Positions 21,731-31,145 of a stretch of DNA of 64,000 nt are shown piece by piece (positions within the stretch are counted from its first letter, which is position 1; every line of letters begins with the position of its first letter). Made by a program: the position numbers and the translations under genes. The notes under the pieces are model-generated. The model made no database searches. It had not been told where the DNA came from and was given only the letters and a program-made list of their open reading frames with translations. Origin of the DNA: JAXMCK01 sp046349395 (GTDB lineage: Bacteria; Pseudomonadota; Alphaproteobacteria; Geminicoccales; Geminicoccaceae); NCBI GenBank assembly GCA_046349395.1, contig JAXMCK010000005.1:827353-891352 (forward strand), given 5' to 3'.

Positions 21731-23118
21731 GACGTCACTGCTGGTCGGTTCGGCGTCGAGGCGGTGGCCGTAGTCACTGATGTCGTCCCGCGAAGCCGCA
21801 AACGCCTGGTGACGCGCTGGGTCCGTTTCGCGGGTGGCGAGGTCGGCAGTTTGGATCGGGTACCGATCGGGAGGGTTGCGGAGTGCGGCTGCCGGGCAGC
21901 ACGCCACGCCATCCAGGCCTTGCAGCGTGGCGCCGCACGGGCAACTCCAGCGTGGTGATGGAGACGCCGCACCAGGGCGCCCTGCTTCCGCCAGAGCCGC
22001 CATAGCCCCCTCTTAATTGAACTCCTGCGTTAGTTCACGTCTCGGCTCTCGTCAGCGCAAGTTGGTAAATTTCTGGATTGGGCCGCGAACCAACGGGGCA
22101 AGGCCTGCGCCGACGGAGCATGGTCCTAGCGCGTCCATCATGCGGGACAGCGGAACACGCGACGTCATCGGCCACAGCATACCAGTTCGTGATGCGGTGG
22201 CAGCCGGCGCGACAATCAGTTGGAACGAACCTCTTCAGGCTGAATCTACAGTCCGTCTGAAGCTGTCCCGTACCGAAACCGCCCGGCTCGACGAGACAGT
22301 CCGGGATAGGATTATGGTCGAACTGGGCTGCCCAGCGCCCAAAATGAAAATCGATTGACCACACTCTATGGTATGCTCTTCCGCCGCGTGCGAACTTCGG
22401 CCCAGGACCCGTCGGTGCGCGGGGCATCGAGCACCGTAGAGCCTCTCCGGAACGCACTGTGGCGGTTGCTTTGGGGATGCCGCAGACCGGAGGGCAGACC
22501 TCCCCAATCTAGAATTGCCCCTTTGGCATGGAAACTCAATCTTCGGTAGAGAGAATGTAGGCGAGAGCTGCGGGGCGGCTGTGACGGGGGCCTCGGCAAA
22601 CTGTATCTGCGCCGGCGTCACTACAGGCAGAACTCCCGAAGCGGAGTCGCGCTGGCCTTCGAGCCTCATCCACGCCTCGGCCCTGCCGGCAAACATGATG
22701 TTCAGCCCGAACAGAGTGTCGCCGTCGTCGCGCATCATCCAGCGGGTGCCAAGCGGCAACCTCTTGGGTGAAGCTCGCGGGCCGCCGTGAGGACTGCTGG
22801 GACATCCCCCGGCCCACGCGACAAAGAGAAGAATAGATTCTGTCTTGCCGGAGTTGCGAGGGCACTCGCCTACAAGGAACTTGAATTCAACCTGACGAGA
22901 GCTCCGGCCCCGCGGCCACAGCTCGTCGACGTCGACACCGAGGAAGCCAGTCGATGCTCCCGCCTGTGTCCTACAATTGACCGTAGATTGCTCGAGGTCG
23001 GCGGAACGCTCGACCCCGGAACGCATTTTCACCCGAAGCTACGAACAATTTGGAAGTGGCGCGGAGCACTGGCATCACGGCAGTCTGCCGACGCTCACGA
23101 CGAACAATGGGGATCGCC
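21731..23118. other. Poorly coding stretch between the AraC regulator and the KaiC-like gene
   Basis: About 1.4 kb without a gene I can support. Several medium open frames exist, but none has a ribosome site and consistent codon use. A minus-strand stretch around 22560-22800 keeps GC-rich third positions and reads like protein (for example LGTRWMMRDDGDTLFGLNIMF), so it may be the remnant of a decayed gene. No terminal inverted repeats or transposase were seen. Confidence 0.4.
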
Positions 23119-24594
23119 ATGGCCGAACCGATCTCGCCGTCACGGTTGTCCACGGGCATCGAAGGCCTCGACCGGATCCTGGAAGGCGGCCTGCCGGCCG
23201 CTTCGCTTTACCTGCTCGAAGGTGACGCCGGATCCGGCAAGACGACTTTATCCCTCCAGTTCCTGCGGGAGGGCGCATCGAAAGGCGAGCGCACGCTGCT
23301 GGTCGCTTTCTCCGAGACGCGCGACGAGCTCGAAACCTTCGTCGCCTCGCACGGCTGGTCTCTCGACGGCGTCGAGGTCATGGACTTCTCCGACCTCCGC
23401 AGCATTTTCGGGACGGAACGTAAACAGACCCTGTTCCACTCCTCGGAAATCGAGTTCGCCGCCGTCGTCGAGCTCATCCGGGAGCGAATCGATCAGCTTC
23501 GCCCGACCCGGGTGGTGATCGACAGTCTTTCCGAGCTTCGACATCTGGCCGGCGACGGTTCGCACTACAGGCTGCATCTGGAGTCGCTGAAGCCGGTTCT
23601 TCTGGAGCATGGCAGCACGGTGGTGCTCGCCGACGCTCGGATCGAGGGGCTGGGCGGCTTCGGCCTGCAAACCCTCGTCCATGGTGTTGTCACACTCGAC
23701 CATCTCGTACCCGATTTCGGCCCGTACCGGCGTCGGCTCCGCGTCCAGAAGTTGCGCAATGTCCGCTTCCACGAGGGGCTGCACGATTTCGAGATCCGCA
23801 CCGGCGGCATCGTCCTCTATCCGAGACTGGTGCCCCTTGCGAACATCCCGACGCCGGTCGGCAGCCGCGTACCGACGGGAATCGCCGGGTTCGACACGAT
23901 CCTCGGCGGCGGTCTCGATCGCGGCACCAGCACGCTGATCATGGGTCCGGCGGGCAGCGGCAAGTCCTCGCTCGGCACTCAGGTGGCGTTCGCCGCCCTG
24001 CAGCGAGGTGAGCGGGTCGCCTTCTACGTCTTCGACGAGCGCGTCACCACCCTGCTCGAACGCGCGTCGGGTCTGGGCATGGACCTGCAGCCCCATATCG
24101 ACAGTGGACTGCTGCTTGTCCGCCATGTCGATCCCGTCGAGCTCTCTCCGGGCAGGTTCGCCCATCTGGTTCGCACCGAGGTCGAAGCGGGCAGCCGCAT
24201 GGTCATCATCGACAGCCTGACGGGATATGTTTCGTCGATGGGCGACGAGGGGAGCCTGACGCTGCAGATCCGCAATCTGCTCAACTATCTGAGCGAGCAC
24301 GAGGTGGCCACGCTGCTGATCTCCGTGCAGCACGGGCTGATCGGTTCGATCGACGGGGTAGCCGGCAATATCAGCTACCTCGCCGACACGGTGGTGGTGC
24401 TACGCTATTACGAGCACTCGGGCGAGGTGCGGCGCGCCCTTTCCGTGTTCAAACGTCGTGCCGGTCCGCACGAGCGCACGATCAGGGACATCGAGTTCAC
24501 GCCGAGCGGCATCTCGATCGGCCCGCCGCTGCGGCAGTTCCGTGGTATTCTGACGGGCGTGCCCGAATTGGACATCCAGATGGCCGCCCAGTGA
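23119..24594 (+). CDS. KaiC-like double-domain RecA-fold ATPase
   Basis: A 491-residue protein with two KaiC/RecA domains. CI has Walker A EGDAGSGKTTL (34-44) and Walker B RVVIDS (131-136). CII has Walker A GPAGSGKSSL (276-285) and Walker B MVIIDS (361-366). Of the paired catalytic glutamates of cyanobacterial KaiC, CI here has S65-E66 and CII D306-E307, so at least one acidic residue remains in each. At the CII autophosphorylation site S419 is kept, but the neighbouring threonine is Y420. No kaiA or kaiB is nearby. The stop overlaps the GTG of a histidine kinase gene. I chose the ATG at 23119 (GGGGAT just upstream); an ATG at 23107 is also possible. It is probably a signalling ATPase rather than a clock protein in the strict sense. 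Confidence 0.88.
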   Translation: MAEPISPSRLSTGIEGLDRILEGGLPAASLYLLEGDAGSGKTTLSLQFLREGASKGERTLLVAFSETRDELETFVASHGWSLDGVEVMDFSDLRSIFGTERKQTLFHSSEIEFAAVVELIRERIDQLRPTRVVIDSLSELRHLAGDGSHYRLHLESLKPVLLEHGSTVVLADARIEGLGGFGLQTLVHGVVTLDHLVPDFGPYRRRLRVQKLRNVRFHEGLHDFEIRTGGIVLYPRLVPLANIPTPVGSRVPTGIAGFDTILGGGLDRGTSTLIMGPAGSGKSSLGTQVAFAALQRGERVAFYVFDERVTTLLERASGLGMDLQPHIDSGLLLVRHVDPVELSPGRFAHLVRTEVEAGSRMVIIDSLTGYVSSMGDEGSLTLQIRNLLNYLSEHEVATLLISVQHGLIGSIDGVAGNISYLADTVVVLRYYEHSGEVRRALSVFKRRAGPHERTIRDIEFTPSGISIGPPLRQFRGILTGVPELDIQMAAQ

Positions 24595-25664
24595 GCCCCG
24601 TTGCTGTCGGCACCAGTGTCGAACACCGTGTGCTCATCCTGCCGCCCAGCACCGTCGACGGTAACGTCGCCGTCCAGGTGCTGACGGACGTCGGCATCAT
24701 GGCTGCCCTGTGCGCGGACGAGGTGCAGCTTCGTGCCGAGGCCAATGCCGGTGCCGCCGTCCTCATGATGACCGAGGAAGCCGTGGCCGGGCCGTCGTTC
24801 CAGGGCATGGCGCGATTTCTCGACCGGCAACCGGCCTGGTCGGACATCCCGCTGATCATCCTGACGACCCGCAGCCGCGAGCCGACGACCCACTGGCGCA
24901 TGATCGCCGAGCAGCCATCGGTCAGGAACGCCACGCTCCTGGAGCGACCCATGCGCATCGACCTGCTGGTGCAGGCGGTGCGCGTCGCATTGCGCACGCG
25001 TGAGCGTCAGTACCAGCTTCGAGCCCACATGGCCGAGCGGGAGACTCTGCTCACCCAGCAGGGGATCCTGCTGCGGGAGGTGCATCATCGGGTGAAGAAC
25101 AATCTGCAGATGATGCAGAGCCTGGTGCGCCTGTCGGCCTCGCGGGCACCCCCCACCGTGGAGCCGCTGTTCGACGATCTGGCAGCACGATTGGGGGCGA
25201 TGGGACAGCTCCACACGCGCATCTATGCGAGCGGCAATCTCACCGCCATCGACGCCGCGGCCTATCTCGGCGACGTCATCGACCATATCGACATGGCGTT
25301 CGGCCAGTCGCATGGGCGGGTGCGCACGACGCGCCGCCTGCAGCCCGTCGTCATCGACGTCGATACGGCCATCCCGCTCGGCCTGATCACCACCGAACTA
25401 CTGACGAACGCGCATCGCTATGCCTTTCCGGCCGGGGCGAGCGGCGCCATTCGCGTGGAGTTGGAGCCGCGCGGCGACGCCTTCGAACTGACGGTCACCG
25501 ACGACGGCGTCGGCCTGCCGGACTCGGGCGCCCATGCCGGCTCGACCGGCCTGCGACTCGTTCGTGCGCTCGCCAAGCAGATCGGCGGGACCTTCGCGAT
25601 GCGCTCGGATCAGGGAGCAAGCGCCAGCCTGACGTTCCGGCCGAAGCAGCACGAGCCGGCATAG
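24591..25664 (+). CDS. HisKA_2-type histidine kinase with N-terminal pseudo-receiver
   Basis: A 357-residue soluble kinase. Residues ~10-135 have a receiver-like alternation of strands and helices, but the usual phosphoacceptor aspartate is absent (strand 3 ends VLMMTEE), so it looks like a pseudo-receiver. Residues ~155-235 are the HisKA_2 dimerization/phosphotransfer domain (LLREVHHRVKNNLQMMQSLVRL, probable phospho-His H166), and the C-terminal ~110 residues are the ATPase domain with N-box ELLTNAHRYAF and G-box DDGVGLP. The GTG start overlaps the stop of the KaiC-like gene as GTGA, so the two are co-translated. No cognate response regulator is adjacent. The kinase probably reads out the state of the KaiC-like protein. 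Confidence 0.88.
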   Translation: MSPVAVGTSVEHRVLILPPSTVDGNVAVQVLTDVGIMAALCADEVQLRAEANAGAAVLMMTEEAVAGPSFQGMARFLDRQPAWSDIPLIILTTRSREPTTHWRMIAEQPSVRNATLLERPMRIDLLVQAVRVALRTRERQYQLRAHMAERETLLTQQGILLREVHHRVKNNLQMMQSLVRLSASRAPPTVEPLFDDLAARLGAMGQLHTRIYASGNLTAIDAAAYLGDVIDHIDMAFGQSHGRVRTTRRLQPVVIDVDTAIPLGLITTELLTNAHRYAFPAGASGAIRVELEPRGDAFELTVTDDGVGLPDSGAHAGSTGLRLVRALAKQIGGTFAMRSDQGASASLTFRPKQHEPA

Positions 25665-25668
25665 GCCC

Positions 25669-26442
25669 CTATCGGTCGATGATCTCCTTCAGGAAGGCGC
25701 GGGTCCGCGCCACTTTGGGATTCCTGAAGATCTCCGCCGGCGGACCTTCCTCGGCGATGCGGCCGTGGTCCATGAAGATGACCCGGTCGGCGACCTGCCG
25801 GGCGAAGCCCATCTCGTGCGTCACGACGAGCATCGTCATGCCGCGGGCGGCGAGGTCGCGCATGACGTTCAGCACCTCGCCGACGAGTTCCGGGTCGAGG
25901 GCGCTCGTCACCTCGTCGAACAGCATCGCCCGCGGCTCCATCGCGAGGGCGCGGGCGATGGCGACGCGCTGCTGCTGACCACCGGACAATTCGTCGGGAT
26001 AGTGGTGGGCGCGGTCGCGCAGGCCGACCTGCGCCAGCAGCGCCTCGGCCCGGTTGCGCGCCTCGGCCTTCGGCAGGCGAAGGACGTGGATCGGCGCCTC
26101 CATGATGTTGTCGAGGGCCGTCATGTGCGGGAAGAGATTGAAGGACTGGAAGACCATGCCGACCTTGGCGCGGATCCGGGCGATCTGCCGCGGCGTCTGA
26201 AGCCTGGGCACGCCGTCGACCACTTCGCGATAGGCCAGCTGGCCTTCGATCCGGATGGTGCCGCGCTCGGCCACTTCCAGCCAGTTGAGGCAGCGGAGCA
26301 GCGTCGACTTGCCGGACCCCGACGGGCCGATGATGCAGACCACCTCGCCGACCGGGACGGTGAGATCGATCCCGTGCAGGACCTCCATGGCGCCGAACGA
26401 CTTGTGCAGGTCGCGCACCTCGATCATCGGGGCGGCACTCAC
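25669..26442 (-). CDS. Amino-acid ABC transporter ATP-binding protein
   Basis: The 257-residue ATPase of a polar amino-acid type (PAAT) importer. Walker A GPSGSGKST, Q-loop VFQSFNLFPHMT, signature LSGGQQQRVAIARAL, Walker B AMLFDEVTSALDPE and switch histidine VTHEMGFA are all intact. The GTG at 26442 overlaps the permease stop as GTGA and is taken as the start; a longer frame adds a non-homologous N-terminus. It is the last gene of the binding protein-permease-ATPase operon and converges with the kinase gene, 4 bp away. Substrate cannot be told from the ATPase; polar amino acids or related compounds are likely. Confidence 0.93.
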   Translation of the reverse strand: MSAAPMIEVRDLHKSFGAMEVLHGIDLTVPVGEVVCIIGPSGSGKSTLLRCLNWLEVAERGTIRIEGQLAYREVVDGVPRLQTPRQIARIRAKVGMVFQSFNLFPHMTALDNIMEAPIHVLRLPKAEARNRAEALLAQVGLRDRAHHYPDELSGGQQQRVAIARALAMEPRAMLFDEVTSALDPELVGEVLNVMRDLAARGMTMLVVTHEMGFARQVADRVIFMDHGRIAEEGPPAEIFRNPKVARTRAFLKEIIDR

Positions 26443-27119
26443 GGCCGGCCCTCCGATCGACGTCGACCCCGCTTGGTACGGCGCTCGAGCCAACCGACGA
26501 GCTGGGAGGTCGGAAAGCTGACGGCGAAGTAGAAGATGCCGACCAGCGTGTAGAGCGTGAAGTACTGGTAGTTGCGGGCCGCCATCAGCTGGGCGGTGAA
26601 CAGCACCTCCTGCACGCTGACGACCGAGCAGAGTGCCGTGTCCTTGAACAGCGAGATGAGGAAGTTGCCCAGCGCTGGGATTACGATGCGGATCGCCTGC
26701 GGCAGGATGATCCGCCGCATGGCGAGCGGCCGCGTCATGCCGAGTGCGGCGGCGGCATCGCTCTGGCCCCGACCGATCGCCTGGATGCCGGAGCGGTACA
26801 CCTCGGAGATATAGGCGGAATAGTTGAGCGTCAGGCCCAGCACCGAGGCCGAGAAGGCGTCGAGCCTGATCCCGACCTCGGGCAGCACATAGTAGATGTA
26901 GATGAGCTGCAGCAGCAGCGGCGTGCCGCGCATGATCTCGACATAGGCGCCGAGGAACCAGCGCAGCGGTGCGGGGCCATACATGCGCCCGAGAGCCACG
27001 GCGAGTGCGGTGACGAGGCTCAGGCTGATCACGATGATGGTCAGCATCACCGTGATCAGCAGGCCCGTCAGCAGCGGTCCGATGCTCTCGACCGCGACCT
27101 GAGGATTGAAGAGTTCCAT
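26439..27119 (-). CDS. Amino-acid ABC transporter permease
   Basis: A 226-residue HisM/GlnP-type permease with about five transmembrane segments. The N-terminal signature GLLITVMLTIIVISLSLVTALAVALGR and the EAA loop YRSGIQAIGRGQSDAAAALGM, which docks the ATPase, are clear. Only one permease gene is present, so a homodimer is likely unless a second copy lies elsewhere. It lies 38 bp downstream of the binding protein and overlaps the ATPase start. Confidence 0.93.
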   Translation of the reverse strand: MELFNPQVAVESIGPLLTGLLITVMLTIIVISLSLVTALAVALGRMYGPAPLRWFLGAYVEIMRGTPLLLQLIYIYYVLPEVGIRLDAFSASVLGLTLNYSAYISEVYRSGIQAIGRGQSDAAAALGMTRPLAMRRIILPQAIRIVIPALGNFLISLFKDTALCSVVSVQEVLFTAQLMAARNYQYFTLYTLVGIFYFAVSFPTSQLVGWLERRTKRGRRRSEGRP

Positions 27120-27157
27120 CCGCCGCTAGCCGGCCACCGGAGCGGCGGTGGACGACC

Positions 27158-28036
27158 TCACGGGTTCAGCTTGAACCAGAACAGGTTGCGATCGCTGAGG
27201 CCGTACTTCTTCAGCACCGCACTGACGAAGCCGTTGCCCCGCAACTCGCCCAGTGCCGCGGTGTACGCCGCGCGCAGCGAGCAGTCCTCCGGCCGGAAAC
27301 CGTAGCGGGCATAGCCGTAGCCGCCGCCGAAGATGACGTCGTCCGGCGAGGGAATGTCCCAGAGTGCTTCGATCTGGTTGTTCGGGTTCTGCGAGTTGAA
27401 CACCGTGAAGATGACGTCGTCCTCGACGACGTACTTGATGCGGCCCTGGTTGAGGCTCTGCAGTTCCTCGACCTCGGACTTGAACGGCGTGACGTTGGCG
27501 CCGATCCGGGTCAGGTAGGCTTCGGCCGCCGAGCCGCCGACGGCACCGACCTCCTTGCCCTTGAAGTCGTCGTAGGACTTGATGCCGTCCGGATTGCCCT
27601 TCTGGACCAGGACCGCCGGCCCGTACCACCAGGACGGTCCGGAGAAGCTGATCACCTTCAGGCGTTCGGGATTGACGTGGATGTTCTGGGCGATGACGTC
27701 GGTCCGCTTCGACAGCAGGGCCGGCACCTGCGTGCCCCAGGCCATCCACTCGATCCGCCGGTCCTTCACCCCGATGATGTCGAGCACGGCGTTGTTGATC
27801 TCGATGTCGATGCCGCTCGCTTCCTTGGTGTTCGGGTCGAGCAGCGAATGCGGGGCGATGCCCGACTGGCCCATCGTGATCCCGTCCTTCTGCGCCCGCT
27901 CCAGGCTACCGTCGGCGCAGTTTTCCAAGGACGGCGTGTATTCGAGATAGGGTGCCTTCTCCTCGGCCCGGGCAAGACCGGACAGGAGTGCTACACCTGC
28001 GACGAGGCCCAGAACGGCCACGAGTCTCTTGCGCAT
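27158..28036 (-). CDS. Periplasmic amino-acid-type solute-binding protein
   Basis: A 292-residue SBP_bac_3-type binding protein. The signal peptide MRKRLVAVLGLVAGVALLSG...ARA is followed by the mature protein. The IDIEINNAVLDIIG and MAWGTQVPALLSKRTDVIAQNIHVNPERLKVISFSGP blocks fit the polar amino-acid/ectoine-type family (compare EhuB). A strong GGAGGAGGTAACGCG ribosome site precedes the ATG. It is the first gene of a three-gene importer. Ligand identity is open; ectoine, octopine-like or polar amino-acid ligands are possible, and nothing nearby decides it. Confidence 0.9.
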   Translation of the reverse strand: MRKRLVAVLGLVAGVALLSGLARAEEKAPYLEYTPSLENCADGSLERAQKDGITMGQSGIAPHSLLDPNTKEASGIDIEINNAVLDIIGVKDRRIEWMAWGTQVPALLSKRTDVIAQNIHVNPERLKVISFSGPSWWYGPAVLVQKGNPDGIKSYDDFKGKEVGAVGGSAAEAYLTRIGANVTPFKSEVEELQSLNQGRIKYVVEDDVIFTVFNSQNPNNQIEALWDIPSPDDVIFGGGYGYARYGFRPEDCSLRAAYTAALGELRGNGFVSAVLKKYGLSDRNLFWFKLNP

Positions 28037-28659
28037 CGCGTTACCTCCTCCTTCCCCCAGGGCTCACCCGGCGGGCGGCCCGACCGACAAAAGCGTTCAT
28101 CAAAGGCGGGCAGGCGTCGTCCGCCGCGAGCGCAAGCTCACTGCGCAGGCGGCACCGAGCCGAGGCACGATCGATTTGGCCGAGGACGGGACCCAGTGCC
28201 CTGCGAACACATGGCCGGGAAGACCCGTGGATCTGGCGTGCGGCGACGCGTCGGTCACTCCCTTACCGATCTGATCCGGCGCTTCACGGCTTGTGCTGCG
28301 CATGCTCCCGCCGACCGTCTCGTCCTCCAAGGTCGAGGCTAGGCGGGAGCCCGTCCGGGATCAATCGTGATTTATGGGATGAATAACGGAGACGGGCTAC
28401 GGGCCTGCCGCATCTCGCGACAATTCGGCCCGCCATCGTCCCGCTTGGAACCGCTTGAAAGTAGAGCCGTTTCCGACACGGGACAGGAAACGACCCACTG
28501 TAGCTCGGCCGCGACGGCGAAACGCCGATCGACGCCACGGGTTGACCTCGTGACGTTTACGCAATCATAGTCGCGCCGCCGCTAGAGCATTGCAACGACA
28601 GCCACGGGGCCGAGGCACCGCAGTACGGCACCACGTGGCGGTTTCGACACGGAGTTGCG
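28037..28659. other. Intergenic region between divergent transporter and peptidase genes
   Basis: About 620 bp with no supported gene. It must contain the promoters of both the leftward ABC operon and the rightward M23 peptidase. A perfect 9-bp inverted repeat GCTCCCGCC/GGCGGGAGC (28304-28312 and 28342-28350, about 30 bp apart) is the only structure that stands out. The sequence around 28370-28390 is locally AT-richer. Confidence 0.4.
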
Positions 28660-29988
28660 ATGAAGCAACAGGACTCTGCCACACGGGGCGACCCGTGGAG
28701 CGCCTCCACGCGTGCCGAAAAGGGAGCGACCTCCACCGCGGATACGAAGGCCACGCTCAAGGGCAGGACGAGCCGGCGCGCGCTACAGACCGCTGGTGTG
28801 TTCGCGACTGCCGCCGTCATGGCGTTCCTGACTGTCGGTTACGTCACCAGCAGCGTGCGTCTCACGGACCGCGAGGAGCGGATCCGGGCGCTGGAGCACG
28901 ATCTTGCGGACGCGCGCGCGGCCCGGCAGACCAGCGAGCTTCGGCTCGGCGGCGTCATCCGCGACCTGGAGCAGGCGAGTGCCACGGCCAGCCGTCGTAG
29001 CGACGAGTTGGATCGCGCTCATGAGACGCTGCAGGCGGCTCTCGACTCCGCCCGGCGCCAGCTCGACTCGCTGCAGATCGAGCGGCAGGCCACCCCGGTC
29101 GTCGCCCAGGTGATCAAGGGCGGCATACCCGACACGGCGAGTTGGCTGTCCTCCGCTGATCTGCAGTCGGAGTCCCTGGCCCGCCGCGTGACGTCGCTGG
29201 AGCAGAACCTGAAGGCGGTAGCCGCGGAGCGCGACACCGCGCACGAGCGTGAGAACGCGGCGCGCACGCAGCTGGCCGAGTTGCAGAGCCGGCTCGACGC
29301 CGCGAAGAGCAACAGCGCGGCCGAAAGCGAGCAGCTGCGGAAGTGGATCTCGGCGCATGTCGAGGCGCTGGTCGGTGCTCTCGGCACGACCGGGGTCGAC
29401 GTCGACCAACTCATGCAGCGGATGGACGACGACGCTACGGCCGGCAAGGGTGGTCCGTTCGTCCCGCCCGATCCGCCTCTGCCCGTTGTTCCGGCCCGTC
29501 TGCGCGACGCTCCCGGTCTCGACGACGATCTTTCGCGTCTGCAGGCCGTCCAGCGGCTGCTCGGAGCGATGCCGTTGGCCGCACCCCTCGAGCACTTCTC
29601 TCTGCGCAGCGGCTTCGGCGTTCGCCGAGACCCCATTCGCCGCCGCCCGGCGATGCACACCGGGCTCGATTTCGGTCCGGTCGACTCGACGGATATCCTG
29701 GCCGCCGGCCCTGGTCAGATCGTCAGTGCGGGCTGGATGGGCTCGTACGGCAACGTCGTCGAGGTCGACCATGGGTTCGGCATCGTCACCCGCTACGCCC
29801 ATCTGAAGCGGATTCTCGTCCGCGTCGGCGACACCGTGCAACTGCACGACCGCGTCGGCGTCATGGGCACCACGGGCCGCAGCACGGGCACCCATCTGCA
29901 CTACGAGGTGCGGGTCGACGGGCGGCCGGTCGATCCGATCCAGTTCCTGCGCGCCGGCGCACGTCTGCGGATGCTGGTGGCGGACTGA
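28660..29988 (+). CDS. M23 (LytM-type) peptidase with coiled coil
   Basis: A 442-residue cell-wall protein. A cytoplasmic tail is followed by one transmembrane helix (about 45-65, ALQTAGVFATAAVMAFLTVGYV), a long coiled coil (about 70-215), a Pro-rich linker, and a C-terminal LytM domain (about 305-430). The domain has the zinc ligands and catalytic residues in MHTGLDF (H, D) and THLHYEV (HxH), so it is probably an active endopeptidase rather than a degenerate activator. It would face the periplasm and cut peptidoglycan cross-links during growth or division. GGAG lies five bases before the ATG. The TsuA-like gene follows 24 bp later but is unrelated in function. Confidence 0.9.
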   Translation: MKQQDSATRGDPWSASTRAEKGATSTADTKATLKGRTSRRALQTAGVFATAAVMAFLTVGYVTSSVRLTDREERIRALEHDLADARAARQTSELRLGGVIRDLEQASATASRRSDELDRAHETLQAALDSARRQLDSLQIERQATPVVAQVIKGGIPDTASWLSSADLQSESLARRVTSLEQNLKAVAAERDTAHERENAARTQLAELQSRLDAAKSNSAAESEQLRKWISAHVEALVGALGTTGVDVDQLMQRMDDDATAGKGGPFVPPDPPLPVVPARLRDAPGLDDDLSRLQAVQRLLGAMPLAAPLEHFSLRSGFGVRRDPIRRRPAMHTGLDFGPVDSTDILAAGPGQIVSAGWMGSYGNVVEVDHGFGIVTRYAHLKRILVRVGDTVQLHDRVGVMGTTGRSTGTHLHYEVRVDGRPVDPIQFLRAGARLRMLVAD

Positions 29989-30012
29989 TCCCGCCGTCCC
30001 CATCTCTGCGCG

Positions 30013-31011
30013 ATGACGGCATCTTGGCTGCTCGCCGCAGCGGGTCTTCTCGTCGGCGTCCCGTTCGGGGCGCTGGCCCACCGAACGCACTTCTGCACCA
30101 TGGGGGCGATCAGCGACCTCGTGCTGTTCGGCGGCCGCCGTCGCCTGCGCAGTTGGCTTCTCGCGGCTGCGGTTGCGCTCCTCCTGACGCAGGCCGGCGT
30201 GTGGGCCGGACTCATCGATGCGGCGACCCCGCCCTATGGGTCGACCCGGTTCTCCTGGCTGGCGAGCCTCGTCGGCGGGACCCTGTTCGGCTTCGGCATG
30301 GTGCTGGCCGGTGGGTGCGTCAGCCGCAACCTCGTCCGGCTCGGGAGCGGTAGCCTCAAGTCGCTGGCCGTTGTCATTCTTATCAGCCTCTCCGCCTATG
30401 CCGTCACGGCGGATCCCTTTGCGCCTGCAGCGGCAGCGCTCGCCCGAGCAGGGTCGATCGACCTGGGCGACTCAACCTTCATGCGGCCCGCACTGGCACT
30501 TGCGGTAGGAGGGCTGCTCTTCTGGTACTGCCTCGGCGATCGGAGCTTTCGCTCGTCGTGGACCGACCTGTTCGCCGGCCTAGGTATCGGGTTCCTCGTG
30601 GCGGTTGCGTGGGTCCTGACCACGACCGCCGGGGACGCGGCCTCGTTGAACCTGCTCTGGCCGCATCGGACTACATCCGACACGGCCATCAATACTTCCG
30701 GGTTGTTTCCGATCGCAGCCATCCTCGGCACCATCCTCGGTGCGGGCCTGTCAGGCTGGGTTGACGGATCGACGCGACTGCAAGGCTTCACCGCACCGGA
30801 CGATACCGCCCGGCACGTCGCCGGCGGCATTCTCATGGGCCTCGGCGGCGGACTTGCAGGCGGGTGCACCATAGCGCTCGGCGTCGCAGGCATCGGCGCC
30901 ATGTCATTGGGATCGTTGGTGGCCGTGCTCGGCATGACCGCGGGGGCTTGGATGGCCCTCCGCTGGCTGGAAGCCGGTTTTCTCCTGCCGCGGCCGCTGC
31001 GGCGCGGGTAA
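30013..31011 (+). CDS. YeeE/YedE (TsuA-like) sulfur-compound transporter
   Basis: A 332-residue, two-half membrane protein with about nine to ten hydrophobic segments. The conserved cysteines that pass thiosulfate through TsuA are present at C28 (HRTHFCTMG), C102 (LAGGCVSRNL) and C285 (LAGGCTIALG). In the TsuA model the substrate moves along these cysteines through hydrogen bonds to SH groups. It lies upstream of an ArsR regulator with SqrR/BigR cysteines, which supports a role in thiosulfate or sulfide handling. It is the single-chain form, not the split YeeE pair. The exact substrate (thiosulfate or another reduced sulfur species) is inferred. Confidence 0.88.
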   Translation: MTASWLLAAAGLLVGVPFGALAHRTHFCTMGAISDLVLFGGRRRLRSWLLAAAVALLLTQAGVWAGLIDAATPPYGSTRFSWLASLVGGTLFGFGMVLAGGCVSRNLVRLGSGSLKSLAVVILISLSAYAVTADPFAPAAAALARAGSIDLGDSTFMRPALALAVGGLLFWYCLGDRSFRSSWTDLFAGLGIGFLVAVAWVLTTTAGDAASLNLLWPHRTTSDTAINTSGLFPIAAILGTILGAGLSGWVDGSTRLQGFTAPDDTARHVAGGILMGLGGGLAGGCTIALGVAGIGAMSLGSLVAVLGMTAGAWMALRWLEAGFLLPRPLRRG

Positions 31012-31145
31012 CAACGCGGCTCGTCGTGACAACGTGGGCTGACAGTTCGTTCTCGCCTGTGGATTTTCCTACCGTTACGCACTAGTGTACGCAGGGATGG
31101 AAAACGCGGTGGTCACTGTTTGGTTCGGCAGGGAGCCAGAATCCA

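Noticed and set aside
22017..22358. 113-codon plus-strand frame upstream of the KaiC-like gene
   Set aside because: No ribosome site and no recognisable family; its coding statistics look mixed.
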